Counted from the first letter of the stretch, positions 54,001 to 64,000 are shown. The stretch: 64,000 nucleotides of DNA from Tetraselmis striata (GCA_006384855.1 VCJN01001792.1:1-64000), one strand, 5' to 3'. A program made the numbers and translations. Notes: generated from the letters alone by a model not told the origin.

Positions 54001-54740
54001 TGCACGCGTCGGCAACCCCAGCCGACTGGCCGATATCCAAAAGGGCAAAACCGAACCCAAGAAGACGGCGAACGGGTACCCGTAGTCCTACCTGCCAACA
54101 TGTTACCCCCTCATCTACGACCGAGAAACTGCAAGCCGGGCAGTACGAATCGTCGGATGCAACGGGATCTAGCCACCGAAACCGTAACTCCCCGCCGCGA
54201 CCCCAAAATAATACAAAAAGTACACATTAGATGATTGAGTTCAAATACTGTACCGATATCAACCATGCCACTATACCTATATGCCCTCATCTGCAGAAAA
54301 TAGGAACCCATGGTAGAGGCCCTCAACAGCCAAGGCTGGACGTGCCTGATAGAAATCATCGCCATTATCCTTTGCCGCAGCGGCACCATGCGCAAACTTA
54401 CATTGTAGGCCATCCAACGCCTCACGGTCCTACGCCCCAAGAGACGCCCCCATGACATATATCCCCGTCCGCTGCCCGGAACCGCAGCGATCAGTCTCTG
54501 TAGAAATCTCCAAAGACAGTCCATCGGTTGGCTACACTCACTCTCGCACCAGTCCGTTAGACCCATCACGGCCAAAACCCGTACCTCCAGCAATCCGCCT
54601 ACAGTAGTGACCACCCGCATTAACAGCCACGATTCAGCGGACCACCATATACACAAGACCTATACGACGGAACACCTATACGGGGGGGATACCTAGGCGG
54701 CACGGAAGGAGGAGGACACGAAGGAAGAAGCAAGGCCGGA
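51095..54740 (+). pseudogene. Decayed LINE with PHD-like finger and RNase H
   Basis: The + strand shows pieces of a non-LTR retrotransposon. At about 51255-51375 a C4HC3 pattern resembles a PHD finger (Cys-Thr-His-Cys ... Asn-Cys-Pro-Ala-Thr-Arg-Cys-His-Asp-Val-Val-His-Pro-Ser-Cys ... Cys-Ala-Lys-Cys). Near 52650-52710 is an RNase H start (Tyr-Thr-Asp-Gly-Ser-Arg ... Gly-Ala-Gly-Val-Tyr). At about 52985-53045 is its typical end (Lys-Ala-His-Val-Gly-Val-Leu-Gly-Asn-Glu-His-Ala-Asp). The reverse transcriptase that should lie between is not readable. Many stops and frameshifts break the frames. Material after 53880 may be a second fragment of the same family, since gttgtaattcaa recurs at about 53973 and 54838. 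Confidence 0.6.
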
Positions 54741-56400
54741 AGTTGTATCCATAATCCCTAGGGTTCCCACAGCTGTTGGATAAAGCATGTCCTAAAAACA
54801 ACCCGGTTGGGTCGGCGGAGAGCAACAAGTCAGCACGCGTTGTAATTCAACTTCAATTTACACATGTATACTTCACGACGCTACCGCGTTTGCTGGGCGG
54901 GGCACCGTTTTGCTTCTATTGGATACGCGCAAATATCGCATCGTCATTATTCTATCTATCATTCTCGATCGATACATTGGTTTCGGAGCTAGTGTTCAGC
55001 TCACCGTTGCTCACGGTAGAGCTCGCCGTTCCAATCCCTACGTACTGAATAAACCGCCAAGAATTGACGTCTATCGTGGAAAGGCATGTCGTGTGGCATG
55101 ATAAAAAATACGCGATGTCCATATATCCTACTATGATTACGTGTATGATGTGTACCTGAGGGGACTACTATAGGTGTATGCATGTGGCATCAAGCGTTTT
55201 GCTTTATTTGAGGCGGCCGATAATTTCCTTTAGTACGTACGAGCAGCAGCGTGTTGATACTATTGATTGCGCAAGCCCCATACCTGCGGGATGTGAAAGG
55301 ACACATTTTTTATACGTCTTCTGCATTTTTGCTGAAAATGACAATTAGATCCACCACCGTGTGTATCATATCTTGCTGCTACCGCCTACACCGTGACCAG
55401 TACCTCCCAATACACCGACACCCGTCGCCAGATATGTACGATTCGCATCCCAGCAGCAAGCGTGCCCACCAATACCAAACGAAGCAACGTGCCGTTGCCG
55501 ACTTGCCGCAAGCCCTTGGGTGTGTGTCGTCTGGTAGCTTCTGCTTGGGCGCCGGGGTGGCCCTGCGGATCGCGGTCACGCGCATGCGGTTATTGGTATT
55601 TTTGACATATAACATGCGGTCATTGGTACTTTGATATAAAGGTGATTACTTAGTATGAATAACTACCTGTATGAGTATTCATGAAGATAAGCTGCTCCGA
55701 AACCACACGTTGAGTCTTCGATGCCTACTGAAGCCCGAGCAGGCGGGGGGGCACATCATTTCCGCCGCGCCGGCTGCGCGATGGCGGCAAGTCCCCGCAG
55801 CACTATTGTATCACTCAGGGATAAGTGGCGCGTTCTCCTTTGCACAGTCGGTGGGCAACGCAGCCGCCGTCACCCGCAACCGTCAGGTGTCTGAGCACTA
55901 TGCCCTGTCTATCAGCAGATAGCTACACAGCAGCCTGCAACTTGTGCTTCTGTACAGGTGTAAAAACGCCGTAGTAAATATCGACGTAATCGAAAGCTAC
56001 GGCTGCCACAGCAGGGCCAAGCATGGCGACATATCTACAAAGAACAGAATGCCCTATCAGCACATATATAGTATTTGCGCATATTCGTTATGTGTCTCAT
56101 CAGAACTTCGGTAACGACACCCATTGTCCATCCGCGTGCTTGGCACCTAGCTCAAAGTAGCTGCTCATCGGAACCGTACTTGTGTTTGAAGCAGATGCCA
56201 CAGAGTTACAGCTGATTAGTAAGTAAATTGGGTATTAAATTGGGTGCTTTGCAATCCGCCAGCGCCAGCGCCGCCAACACGGACAAGAGAAGTACTGACG
56301 GGACATTTCCTTGATTCAACTGTGCCCTAATCAAGCCCCCCCCCCCCCCCCCCCCCCCGGCCCTCCGCCCCCTTTCTGCAGCAGAGTGTACCCCACGGGC
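54741..56400. other. Intergenic region without recognisable genes
   Basis: Only small frames occur, up to 127 codons (55251-55634, + strand), without motifs. A C run lies at about 56336-56359, just beyond the end of the ArfGAP coding sequence. Confidence 0.4.
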
Positions 56401-58583
56401 TCATCGCCCAGCAGCTCGCATCGGCGCGTTGCCGTGCGCATGATTGGTGGAAGCAGATGGGGAGGCCATCTTGAACGATGACATCAGCTCGTCCTGCAGC
56501 GCATCGAAGTGGGTCACGCCGACGGAGGAGCCCCGGTGGTTGCTTGGCTGCCAGGAGGCGCGGCTTGCCTGCATGCCCTGCCCTGCTGGCTTTCGGACTT
56601 GCTGCTGGGGAGCCGCGCTGTACGGCTGCCGCACAAGCTCCGGGAGGCGGGAGGGGCCGGCCGGTTCCATGCCGGTATACTGGTAGGCGAGCAGGTCGTC
56701 CAGGCCAAAGACCACCGATGCCCCGGTCATCTGCGTCTCGGGCAGCGGCTGCTGCTGAGGTGAGGGCATGTACAGCTCCTGTGCGTCCATGATGTTGGGG
56801 CTCTGCGCCAGCTCCTCGATCCCCATGCCCATGGGTGCTCCTGCAGGTGGTGGGTGCACTGTGCAGATCGGCACAGACAGCGAGTAAGCTGTCGTGCGGG
56901 CAGAAGCGGGCATCTGGTGCAGTTGGGGGCAGCATATGAGAAGGCAAGTCGGACATCCAAAGGGGGGGGGGGAGGGGGCATACCTGCTGGGGTGGATTCA
57001 GGAGGCGGCAGCACGCGGGCTGCAGGGACATGTGGCGCGGCTGGGGCCGTCGCCATAGGCACCGGCTCCGGCTCAAAGCTCAGCAGGTCAAACAGCGGCA
57101 TTGGCTCAGCAGCGGGCGCAGATGCTGCCAGCGCAGGGGCGGCGGCTGGCGCCGTGGGCACGGGTGTGAACGCCGCCCCCCAGCTGGCATCGGAGAAGGC
57201 GGGCGACGCTAGCGGGGGCTGGGACACGTCATCATCAAAGCCCAGCAGGTCAAAGGTGGGAACCGCCACAGGTGGCTGAGGCTGTGGCGGCCGCTGAGGC
57301 TGCCGAGACGGCTGCGGCTGAGGCTGCGGCCTTGCACGAGTAGGAGCGGAGGATTCCTGCGCCACTGCCGGCGCCGGGCCAGCAGCCTCAAACTTGCTCC
57401 AAAAAGCGCCACCAGTCGTGGGGGCGGTGCTGGCTGTCCTCACGCTGTTGGCCCGGGCAAAGGCCGACTGCCGTGGCGGCTGGGCTGCAGCTGGCGGTGG
57501 GGCAGGACGGGTCGCGGGGCTCGGGGCCGGTTCGGCAGCGACAGGCTGTGGCACGGAGAGCTCCTGCTCCACAGCGGCGCTGGGAGGCCATTCGCCCTGC
57601 GCCCACTGGCCGCTGTACTTAGCTCGGATAAAGCTTGCCAGCACCTGGCGGTCGCTTCCGGTGGCGGGTCTCTCGTGCGGGGGCAGCCGCGCCTCCCAGT
57701 AGCTGTTGGCAATCGTGTTGCCGGTGTTGGACAAGAAAGCCACCTGCTCGGGCAGCCAGGTGTCGAGGGTGCACGAGCGCACCTGCACACACGGGCGGAG
57801 GAGGTTGCAGGGCATCAGCCACCACAACACATGTGGCAAAGGCTATCACAGTGGCAACCGCCGTGCATGGCAACAACGCGGTGATTATAATAACCAGCTT
57901 TGCAAAGGACAATAAAGATAGTACAGTGATAAAAGAACAGTGATGTTGACAGGAGAAGCACCACCATTACTGCCAGCATCTGTATTGGCCTTAACAGTGT
58001 ATACCCATATCATTCACCTGGGTTTGCGCTGGTCGCAAAATTCAATTGTTTCGCACCACCGGCTCAAGATATTTCGTGCTATACTCGTGATGGATTTCTA
58101 TACGGGGGCCGACGCACCTATTAGAACCCTTATTATAGTCCTCAAAGTGGGCTCGCTTGCAACCCATAAGAAGATTTGCCAAAATTTGGCCGGATTTTGA
58201 CCTGATAGGCCGAGTAGGTACTTGTGCGCAGTGTTCTTAATACCGGGCCAGCACCCGTACATTTCCGAATACACATAGGTTTCCTTCCTTGCGAGGGGCT
58301 CTGAAACAGTGATATGGTGGCAGTAAGTAGCAGAGACATAAAATACGTCAAGAGTGGCAACCAGCGTCAGGTCGGTCCGTACCTTGGAGATATGCACGCC
58401 CAGCCCCCGGTGGATGCCTGCGCACTGCATGCAGATAAAGACGCCGGTGTTGATGGACGCCCACGTGGGGCGGCTGCTGCTGCCTCCGCTGCAATCTGCG
58501 CACACGCGGTTCTCCGGCCGCCCCAAAATCTCCTTGAGCCTTGCCAGGTTGCGCTTGTTCTCCTCCAGCGTCACGCCCTTCAT
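56401..58583 (-). CDS. ArfGAP-domain protein
   Basis: ArfGAPs stimulate GTP hydrolysis on Arf GTPases and control vesicle coats. Exons 58583-58383, 57782-56984 and 56858-56401 join in phase, giving 485 aa. Residues 1-110 form the ArfGAP domain: Cys-Ala-Asp-Cys, then [16 protein letters not shown], then [10 protein letters not shown], which includes the zinc finger and the arginine finger. Exon 2 continues with Thr-Leu-Asp-Thr-Trp and Asn-Thr-Ile-Ala-Asn. The long tail is rich in Pro, Ala and Gln and has two Phe-Asp-Leu-Leu motifs and a later Asp-Leu-Leu, likely clathrin or adaptor contacts. It resembles the plant AGD5/NEV or animal SMAP class. The start is the ATG right before the domain. Confidence 0.9.
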
Positions 58584-59400
58584 CTCGCCGGCGTTGCGGC
58601 CCACCGGCGGCTGCGCAGGCCGGTGCCCATTGGACTCGGACGCCGCCTCGCGGTGGTACTGCAAGCGGTCATCGCCGTCGCCGCTGAACCTGCCAAACCT
58701 GCAGGCCCACGATCCATGTAAGCACACAACAGCCACCAGGGCACTCCAGCCGCAACCTTCAAACCCCAGCCCAACCCTACGGCCCCCTCCCCCAACACAC
58801 CTGCAGTCCCGCCCCCCCCTCCCCTTCCCGCGGCCGCTTCACCCAGACCAACCCCGCACTCACTGCTGCTTCCTCCACGCTCTGCCACACCTTGCCCCTG
58901 CCGCTGTACAAGCCAAAGAGTGCGATAACGATGGACAACGCTGGCGTGTTGCAGCCACTCTCCTGGAGCCAAATACGCCCAGTCCCTTGCGATTGGCAAC
59001 ACCACGCACACTCCCCACGCCTTGTCAACATATCTGAGCACAGATTGGGCGGCACTAGTGCTTGGCCATATCTTTTGGGGAACGGAAGCGCCCCCCCCCC
59101 CCCCCCCCCCCCCACACACACACACCTCCACATGCTCTGCCCCCCAGCCTTGCCCTGCTGCTTCGCCATCCCCGTCCCCCTCCGCACAGCAGCACTTGAC
59201 CAAGATCTGACTGGTGCTGTCTGCCAAGGAAAGGGGGGGGGGGGGGGGGGGGGGGGGGCACCCACCCTGCCCCATCATCGCCTCCACCCGTGGCAGAGCT
59301 GTACGAGTGGGAGTTGTTAGGGGAGCGGCTTCCCACCTGCAGGCAGACCACGTGGTGCGCATTCAGCCGCCAGCCGGCGAGGACGAGGTTGTGCCGGGTG
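58584..59400. other. Intergenic region between ArfGAP and ENTH genes
   Basis: It holds a C run (about 59091-59112) followed by CA repeats, and a G run (about 59237-59258). Long proline- or glycine-rich frames here come from these runs. It should contain the ArfGAP promoter and the ENTH gene 3' end. Confidence 0.4.
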
Positions 59401-60500
59401 CTAGAGCGCGCACAGGCTGCGGATGGCCTGTCAGAGGGGTTGAAATTGGGGATGGGGAGTGGGAGTAGGTGGGGGTACGCCTACCATGTCATTCCTGGAG
59501 TAGCCCTGGTACTGCTGGCGCTTCTTCTTGGCGGCCTCGCGCTCCGCATCCAGCAGTCTGGGGCTGGCCAGCAACGCACGGATGGCGGCTGCCCTATGCC
59601 GGACATTGATACCCTGCTCGGGAGTCGCCACAAACTATGGCGTCAGCCATCAAGCGTGCGTAATGCTGTCCTTACCATGCGCTGGCACCGCAGCGACGCT
59701 GGAGAGGAGGGAGGGCAGCGCTGAGGTGGGCCGGCAACCTGGTCGTGGCCCTTCTCGTCAATGTACGCGAACTCCTCCAGCTGTTCCAGCTTGGGCATCA
59801 GCTCCCCGTTGGCCAACGTCACCCACGTGTCGCTGCCTCGCTTCATGATAAACTCCAGCACTGTAAGCGCCTGCAGCACGGAGGATGCAGGGGAGATATG
59901 ACAGTGCTGAGAGCCTGCCTGATCCCCTGTGGCTGGCAGCTGTGGTCGGATTATGGGCCATGGCGCCCCGGGCCTCCACCTTATACACATTCCTCCACTT
60001 GTCAGCGGGGTAGCCTAGCCGGAGCTCCACGATTGCCTGCGCCACGATCACCGAGCGCCCATCCGCCGCGAGTTCAGCCGTGCCAGCGGGCAGTGGGGAT
60101 GGAAACGGTGTTGCACTGGGAGAGGGGGGTGGGGCGGAGGCGTACAAAGATAACGTAGCAGTCCTGCTGCCTGAAGGAGGCTTCCGCGAGCTCGTTCAGC
60201 ATGGTGCCAGTCGGGCCCCTATGCATAGCGGCGGCGGTGCAAGGCAGAGCGGCGCTGGTAAGAGGCTGGCCAGTACGGATGACAGGCTGGCTGCTTGGCG
60301 TCCCCGGGCCGGTGGGGGGGGGGGGGGGGGGGGCGCACTCACCAGGGCTCGTTGCGCGTGGCCTCTCTCACTTTCCGCTCCAGCGGGGAGTACGGTCGAT
60401 ACTGCCCATGCTTCACGGCAGTGTAGAGATCCCGCACCCATCGGTAGCTCTCCACCACGCCGTTCACCACCACCTCGGGCGTCTTCTTCGCCAGATCCAT
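59401..60500 (-). CDS. ENTH-domain (epsin-like) protein
   Basis: ENTH domains bind phosphoinositides and help bend membranes in clathrin-coated vesicle formation. Exons 60500-60343, 60218-60146, 60036-59980, 59870-59739, 59613-59485 and 59427-59401 join in phase and give about 191 aa. The order matches epsins: Leu-Glu-Arg-Lys-Val-Arg-Glu-Ala-Thr-Arg-Asn-Glu-Pro-Trp-Gly-Pro-Thr-Gly, then Lys-Trp-Arg-Asn-Val-Tyr-Lys-Ala-Leu-Thr-Val-Leu-Glu-Phe, Phe-Ala-Tyr-Ile-Asp, Gly-Ile-Asn-Val-Arg, and a basic helix Glu-Arg-Glu-Ala-Ala-Lys-Lys-Lys-Arg. The protein stops soon after the domain, so the usual disordered epsin tail is missing. A different last exon may exist: the segment 59400-59340 could also code in another phase. 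Confidence 0.85.
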
Positions 60501-60887
60501 TGCCAACGCAGCCGCAACCTGGAACGAGCTCCCCCAGCCCCTCGACACCCGGCAGCACCTGCCCGCTCACTGCAGGCGGGAGCACGTGCACAGTCACACC
60601 CTTGGTGGGGTCTCCTTTCAAGGTGATAAGGCAAGGGAGTTGTGCGTGCGCACGGCCGGAAAACGGCCTCCTTTCCGGGGCGGGGCTGCCTGGAGGCGAA
60701 AACGCCTCAGCATTATATGAACTCCAGATCTTTATCACAGCACCAGATCTGTAGATCCCTTAGTACAGTGACGCGCAGGGGCGCAGGGGCCGGCGGAGTC
60801 CCCCCCCCCCCCCCCCCCCCCAAAACCCCGATCGAATCCTCCATAAATGCTTCTCTGGTCGAGAAGCACATACAGGTATAAATAATA
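60501..60887. other. Promoter-side spacer of the ENTH gene
   Basis: This spacer has a C run at about 60801-60821. No convincing gene is seen. Upstream exons of the ENTH gene could lie here, since frames are open on the minus strand. Confidence 0.3.
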
Positions 60888-62829
60888 TTTAGTTATGTGA
60901 GCTAGCTGCAAAAGACGATCAGGAAACCAACCGAAAAGGAAATAGAAAACGTCCGCTACAGCAATTGCCGGTAAGCAGATTTAAATAATATTTTTACATA
61001 AGGGCTTTCACAAAAGCGCACTACAAACAGAACTAACAGCAACTATGAAAGGTTGCCAGCAAAAGAGAGACACAAGCCTGAAACCAAGGTCGAGCAGGAG
61101 GACAGGGAGCCAAGAACCAAGAAGGAGACAAGGGAACCACGAAGTCACATAGCTGCCAGGAACCAAAGGAACCCCCGCCCCGGGGTAGGCTATCATCCAC
61201 GGCGAGGACGCTTGTAGCCAATGACCCGGGTCATAGCAACACATGCCGACGAGCGACGCGACGCAGGCGCAGGAGCACCATCACGTGCCGCACGCGCGGC
61301 CGCGACCCGCCAAGAACGTTGTCTGCATGTGCCATGTTGATGAGCAAGGAGAAACGGCGGCGCCACGCAGACAAGAGCTGGCCGATTTTTTTGCCAGTGT
61401 GTGCGTGGCTAGCTTTCGCGAGCTCCACCAAGAAAGCCTCGGCGTGCGGGGCCAGCGAGCCAAACTCGGAAACGGCGAAAGGAACAAAGCGAAGCATGCC
61501 GGCGGCGTTTCGGACACCCTCGTCATACTTCTGGATTTTGTGGCGCTCAGCAGCCCGCAAAGCAGTCGTTGGATCTGAGGTTGACACGCCGAGGATAGGG
61601 GCAATGGTGGTATCGACAGCAACCGTGTTCCCGCGGATACCGCCATACCCAAAAAGCCCAACATCGGCAGGCCGCCCGTCGCCGCCCTTCGGAAGAGAAA
61701 CAAGCACCGACGGGTCCGTGAGGATCTGGACACCCAAGCCCATCGCGGACTTCACGTCGTGGCAAATGTCGGAAAGGCCATGTGCCGCCCACTCGTGTGC
61801 GGCGTGGTTGGAGTCGCCCCCAGAGCAACGTGCCACGTGATCAACGTATGCGACCGCCCAAGTTGAAGGAGTGAACTCCACGCCAGCATCCTCAAAACGG
61901 GCAAGCATACCTTGTACCGAGAAGGAGCAAGAAGCACAAGAGCATGGCTCGCCAAGGGAGAGGACAAGAGCCGCCGGAAGGCCAAATGGGCGGCAAGCGG
62001 CAACACGGAACATGGAATCGTAGTACTCAGGGGAACGCTCACGGACCTCACCAAGGCGACCCTCACTTGGAGGATCAGTCACCAGGAACGCTGTCGCAGC
62101 GCGTAAGAGGCGGCCTCGGAAGCGGTTGCTGTCAGGGCCGTTTGTAGGCATACGCGCAGCAAGCTTTGCGAAACGGACCGTGTGAATGCGGTGGCTCAGG
62201 GTTTCCTGTACTTTCCGCATGGAGTGCAAGAGGAAGTCCGAGTAATGCGGGATAGCTTGGAGGTCGGCCGCCGAGCGCATTGCAGACGCCGGCTCAGCCC
62301 CGGCGGCCGAGCAGCTTGCACGGGCAACGTGGGAGCGCTTGGAGGGGAGCAACTTTAGGGCAGAGGCCAACGGCCCCGCTAGATCTTCGAGCACCGCGTC
62401 TCCACACTCGTCAACGACACGGGTATGAGCGGCGAGAAGCTCGACATCCCACATCGGCGCCGACGCGTTGGCATCGAGCTCCAACGTCGAAGTGGCCAAA
62501 GCCTGGTGGATCGAGGACGCCCCAACAAGGTAGAGGCTATGATGACTGGATACGCCGGACGGGTCGGAAAAGAACGCCCCGGCGTCGCTCAGGGTGGCGT
62601 GTTGAGCACGGAGGAAAGACACAGCTTGGCCAACCACAAGGGCGGCAGCGCCGATGTGGGAGGCATCTGCTATAACCACATTATCGCCGATGCCGAGGCC
62701 CCATAATTGGACCGGGAGGGACAATTGCGTGCGCATGGAGGGCGTATCCAAGAGGTCGGGGCTAACACCCCATATGCCGGCAAGCGTTGAAAATGCGGCG
62801 GCGTCTGCATCCTCGAGGAAAGACGTAAT
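60888..62829 (-). mobile_element. 5'-truncated LINE with restriction-like endonuclease end
   Basis: The minus strand carries the C-terminal end of a non-LTR retrotransposon protein, then an untranslated stretch, and a 3' end shared with copies at 1545 and 44029. The coding frame begins without ATG at about 62829, exactly where an AT-rich repeat region starts, consistent with incomplete reverse transcription. The family could be close to Dualen/RandI or other algal LINEs that carry a C-terminal endonuclease. Confidence 0.7.
61231..62829 (-). CDS. LINE protein C-terminal fragment (zinc finger and endonuclease-like)
   Basis: About 530 codons are open without a stop. The segment Leu-Trp-Gly-Leu-Gly-Ile-Gly-Asp matches the Gly-Leu-Gly-Ile/Leu motif that follows the reverse transcriptase in many LINEs. 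Later come Cys-Ser-Cys-Ala-Ser-Cys, Asp-His-Val-Ala-Arg-Cys-Ser-Gly-Gly and a following His, a CCHC-type finger. Then Arg-Pro-Ala-Asp-Val with Ala-Val-Asp-Thr-Thr-Ile and Ala-Ala-Glu-Arg-His-Lys-Ile-Gln-Lys-Tyr follow the pattern of a PD-(D/E)XK restriction-like endonuclease. The end is Arg-rich. The reverse transcriptase itself is absent. The intact frame suggests a young insertion. Confidence 0.7.
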   Translation of the reverse strand: MTSFLEDADAAAFSTLAGIWGVSPDLLDTPSMRTQLSLPVQLWGLGIGDNVVIADASHIGAAALVVGQAVSFLRAQHATLSDAGAFFSDPSGVSSHHSLYLVGASSIHQALATSTLELDANASAPMWDVELLAAHTRVVDECGDAVLEDLAGPLASALKLLPSKRSHVARASCSAAGAEPASAMRSAADLQAIPHYSDFLLHSMRKVQETLSHRIHTVRFAKLAARMPTNGPDSNRFRGRLLRAATAFLVTDPPSEGRLGEVRERSPEYYDSMFRVAACRPFGLPAALVLSLGEPCSCASCSFSVQGMLARFEDAGVEFTPSTWAVAYVDHVARCSGGDSNHAAHEWAAHGLSDICHDVKSAMGLGVQILTDPSVLVSLPKGGDGRPADVGLFGYGGIRGNTVAVDTTIAPILGVSTSDPTTALRAAERHKIQKYDEGVRNAAGMLRFVPFAVSEFGSLAPHAEAFLVELAKASHAHTGKKIGQLLSAWRRRFSLLINMAHADNVLGGSRPRVRHVMVLLRLRRVARRHVLL

Positions 62830-63100
62830 AGTGACGTAATAGATATAATAATCCTTCCGATTATTGTAGTGCGCTTTTGTTTAAGCCCTGATGTAAAAAA
62901 GTTAATAACCCTTCCGTATCTGGACGTAATAGATATAATAACCCTTTATAGTTAATAACCCTTTCGTTTCCTTGTATCTAGACGTAATAGATATAATAAT
63001 CCTTATTCCGATTATTGTAGTGCGCTTTTCTTTAAGCCCTGATGTAAAAAAATTAATAACCCTTCCGTTTATTATTCATATTTCCGTGTCTCAAAACCCC
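62829..63100. repeat. AT-rich direct repeats
   Basis: gacgtaatagatataataa occurs three times (about 62832, 62924 and 62983), and a longer unit with ttccgattattgtagtgcgc, taagccctgatgtaaaaaa and ttaataacccttccgt occurs twice (about 62854-62920 and 63008-63070). The block lies exactly at the truncated end of the LINE. Confidence 0.8.
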
Positions 63101-63228
63101 CAGCAAAAATGCCGACTGTAACCAAAAAGAATTACGCAAAAACTGCCGACGAGCCATGTGCGCTGTACGAGGATTTCAATTACTGTATTTCCTATCCCAT
63201 AGTAAATTCATATCATATCCAGGTACGA

Positions 63229-63326
63229 TGAGTTTAGGGTTTCAGGGTTCAGGGGTTTTATTGAAAGATTTCAAGGTTTAACGTCATAAACCCTATAGCC
63301 TGAAACTAAACCCTAAAATCCCTAAC
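63229..63326. repeat. Telomere-like inverted repeat, second copy
   Basis: Degenerate TTTAGGG/TTCAGGG units run rightward from 63231, then after about 40 bases AAACCCT/AAACCCTAAAAT units run the other way up to 63323. The two arms are complementary over gtttagggtttcagg and cctgaaactaaaccc with small differences. No gene is seen on either side within 300 bases. Confidence 0.55.
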
Positions 63327-64000
63327 ACTTGGGTATACGGGTAAACTGAGCGGTGCAGCACCAGAACGCGGTCGATCTCTCCAGGAATCCTGGGATATGG
63401 TCGCTATGTTCAGCGGCGGGCAGTGGCGTTCTGGCTGCTGGAGGGCGGAGCCATACCACCAGCAGTTGCATCTCATCATACATCATCGTTGATCAGCGCG
63501 GCATACATATGAGCATCCCACGCGCCAGCAGCAGGCTGCTGTGCTGCAGCCGCTGTATATTTTCGGTGGACCGCTAGTGTATCACCAGGAACTAAGAGGC
63601 CAGACAAAGCCGCGCGTTGCCGGGGCGGGTGCGGCCGCTCGTCACAGCGCAACGGCTTGGTGCTGGGGCTGCACTGCTGCGGTGTTGCCACCTCAGACGT
63701 GCGTGCTGCGGAGGTCGACCTGCCGGGGTGCTGGGGGGGGACGACGCCTCGCCGCCGCGCCCCCTTACTCGTACTGGCGCCCTCCGCGCCGCCCTCTCAG
63801 CCATCGTGCTTCGCGGTCTGCTGGGGGAACGAGAGCCGTCGGATGCTCGCTGGCTCCTTTGGGCGGCCGTGAGCCCACACACCCAGGCCCTGCGGGATCG
63901 GGAGCGGGAGGGAGGCAGCGCGCGGGACGGGGCAGGGGCGGAGGGCGCGTCGCCTACCTGGATCGGGCTTGGCGGTCATGGATAGCGACGACGAGCATGA
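63327..64000. other. Window end; possible divergent gene starts
   Basis: On the minus strand ATG 63979 opens Met-Thr-Ala-Lys-Pro-Asp-Pro followed by a possible donor (gtaggc), and further Arg/Pro/Ser-rich frames run down to about 63592. On the + strand ATG 63978 starts Met-Asp-Ser-Asp-Asp-Glu-His and runs off the window. These could be two divergent genes, but too little is visible to decide. Confidence 0.25.

Noticed and set aside
58777-59362. Long glycine- or proline-rich ORFs between ArfGAP and ENTH genes
   Set aside because: They come from the G and C homopolymers and have no conserved segment.
63592-63882. 96-codon minus-strand ORF as a complete gene
   Set aside because: It is low complexity and lies at the window edge; only a weak case for a gene start at 63979 remains.

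Overview
The window is nuclear DNA from a eukaryote, most likely a chlorophyte green alga. Its genes are GC-rich and split by many short GT-AG introns. They include a plant-type CBL-interacting kinase, a pentatricopeptide (PPR) protein with a transit-like N-terminus, and a small plastid-type protein. TGTAA-type poly(A) signals lie on both strands between two convergent genes, and short TTTAGGG-like tracts occur inside the chromosome. The introns are peppered with long C or G homopolymers. I saw no CRISPR array, operon, tRNA or rRNA. Exon models were made by eye from splice sites, reading phase and family motifs, so they are proposals.

Host genes: the tail of a + strand gene (2-91); an uncharacterised minus-strand ORF (480-1238); a CIPK/SnRK3 kinase in 7 exons (2307-5877); a convergent PPR gene in 10 exons (6328-10815); a 143-aa plastid-type protein (37939-38904); a Pro/Ala-rich protein with a lysine tail (40235-40818); a 532-aa acidic protein with a PHRF1-like C-terminus (41111-43359); and two neighbouring clathrin-pathway genes, an ArfGAP (56401-58583) and an ENTH/epsin-like protein (59401-60500).

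Mobile DNA fills most of 12-36 kb and 44-55 kb. A decayed Ty3/gypsy chromovirus on the minus strand (about 16.9-36.2 kb) is split into three parts by two related MULE-like DNA transposons. MULE-2 (30375-33174) sits in the reverse transcriptase between perfect 10-bp target duplications. MULE-1 (about 18681-29512) is the most striking object here. Its + strand carries what looks like one gene of about 1,900 residues. That gene has a Ulp1-like cysteine peptidase region, ten tandem copies of a 190-bp exon+intron unit that each add 32 residues in phase 0, and a C-terminal DNA-methyltransferase-like domain. Its minus strand carries a transposase gene with FLYWCH-like, DDE and AT-hook regions. MULE-2 holds a decayed version of the same exon array.

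Other elements are a PIF/Harbinger-like element with 34-bp terminal repeats and TTA duplications (15772-16553), and a PAT/DIRS-like tyrosine-recombinase element with split repeats (44461-47682). In the latter, gag and recombinase share one frame interrupted only by UGA-CGG, and no reverse transcriptase is present. There are also a decayed PHD/RNase H LINE (about 51.1-54.7 kb), a 5'-truncated LINE with a restriction-like endonuclease end (60888-62829), and a few degenerate repeats.
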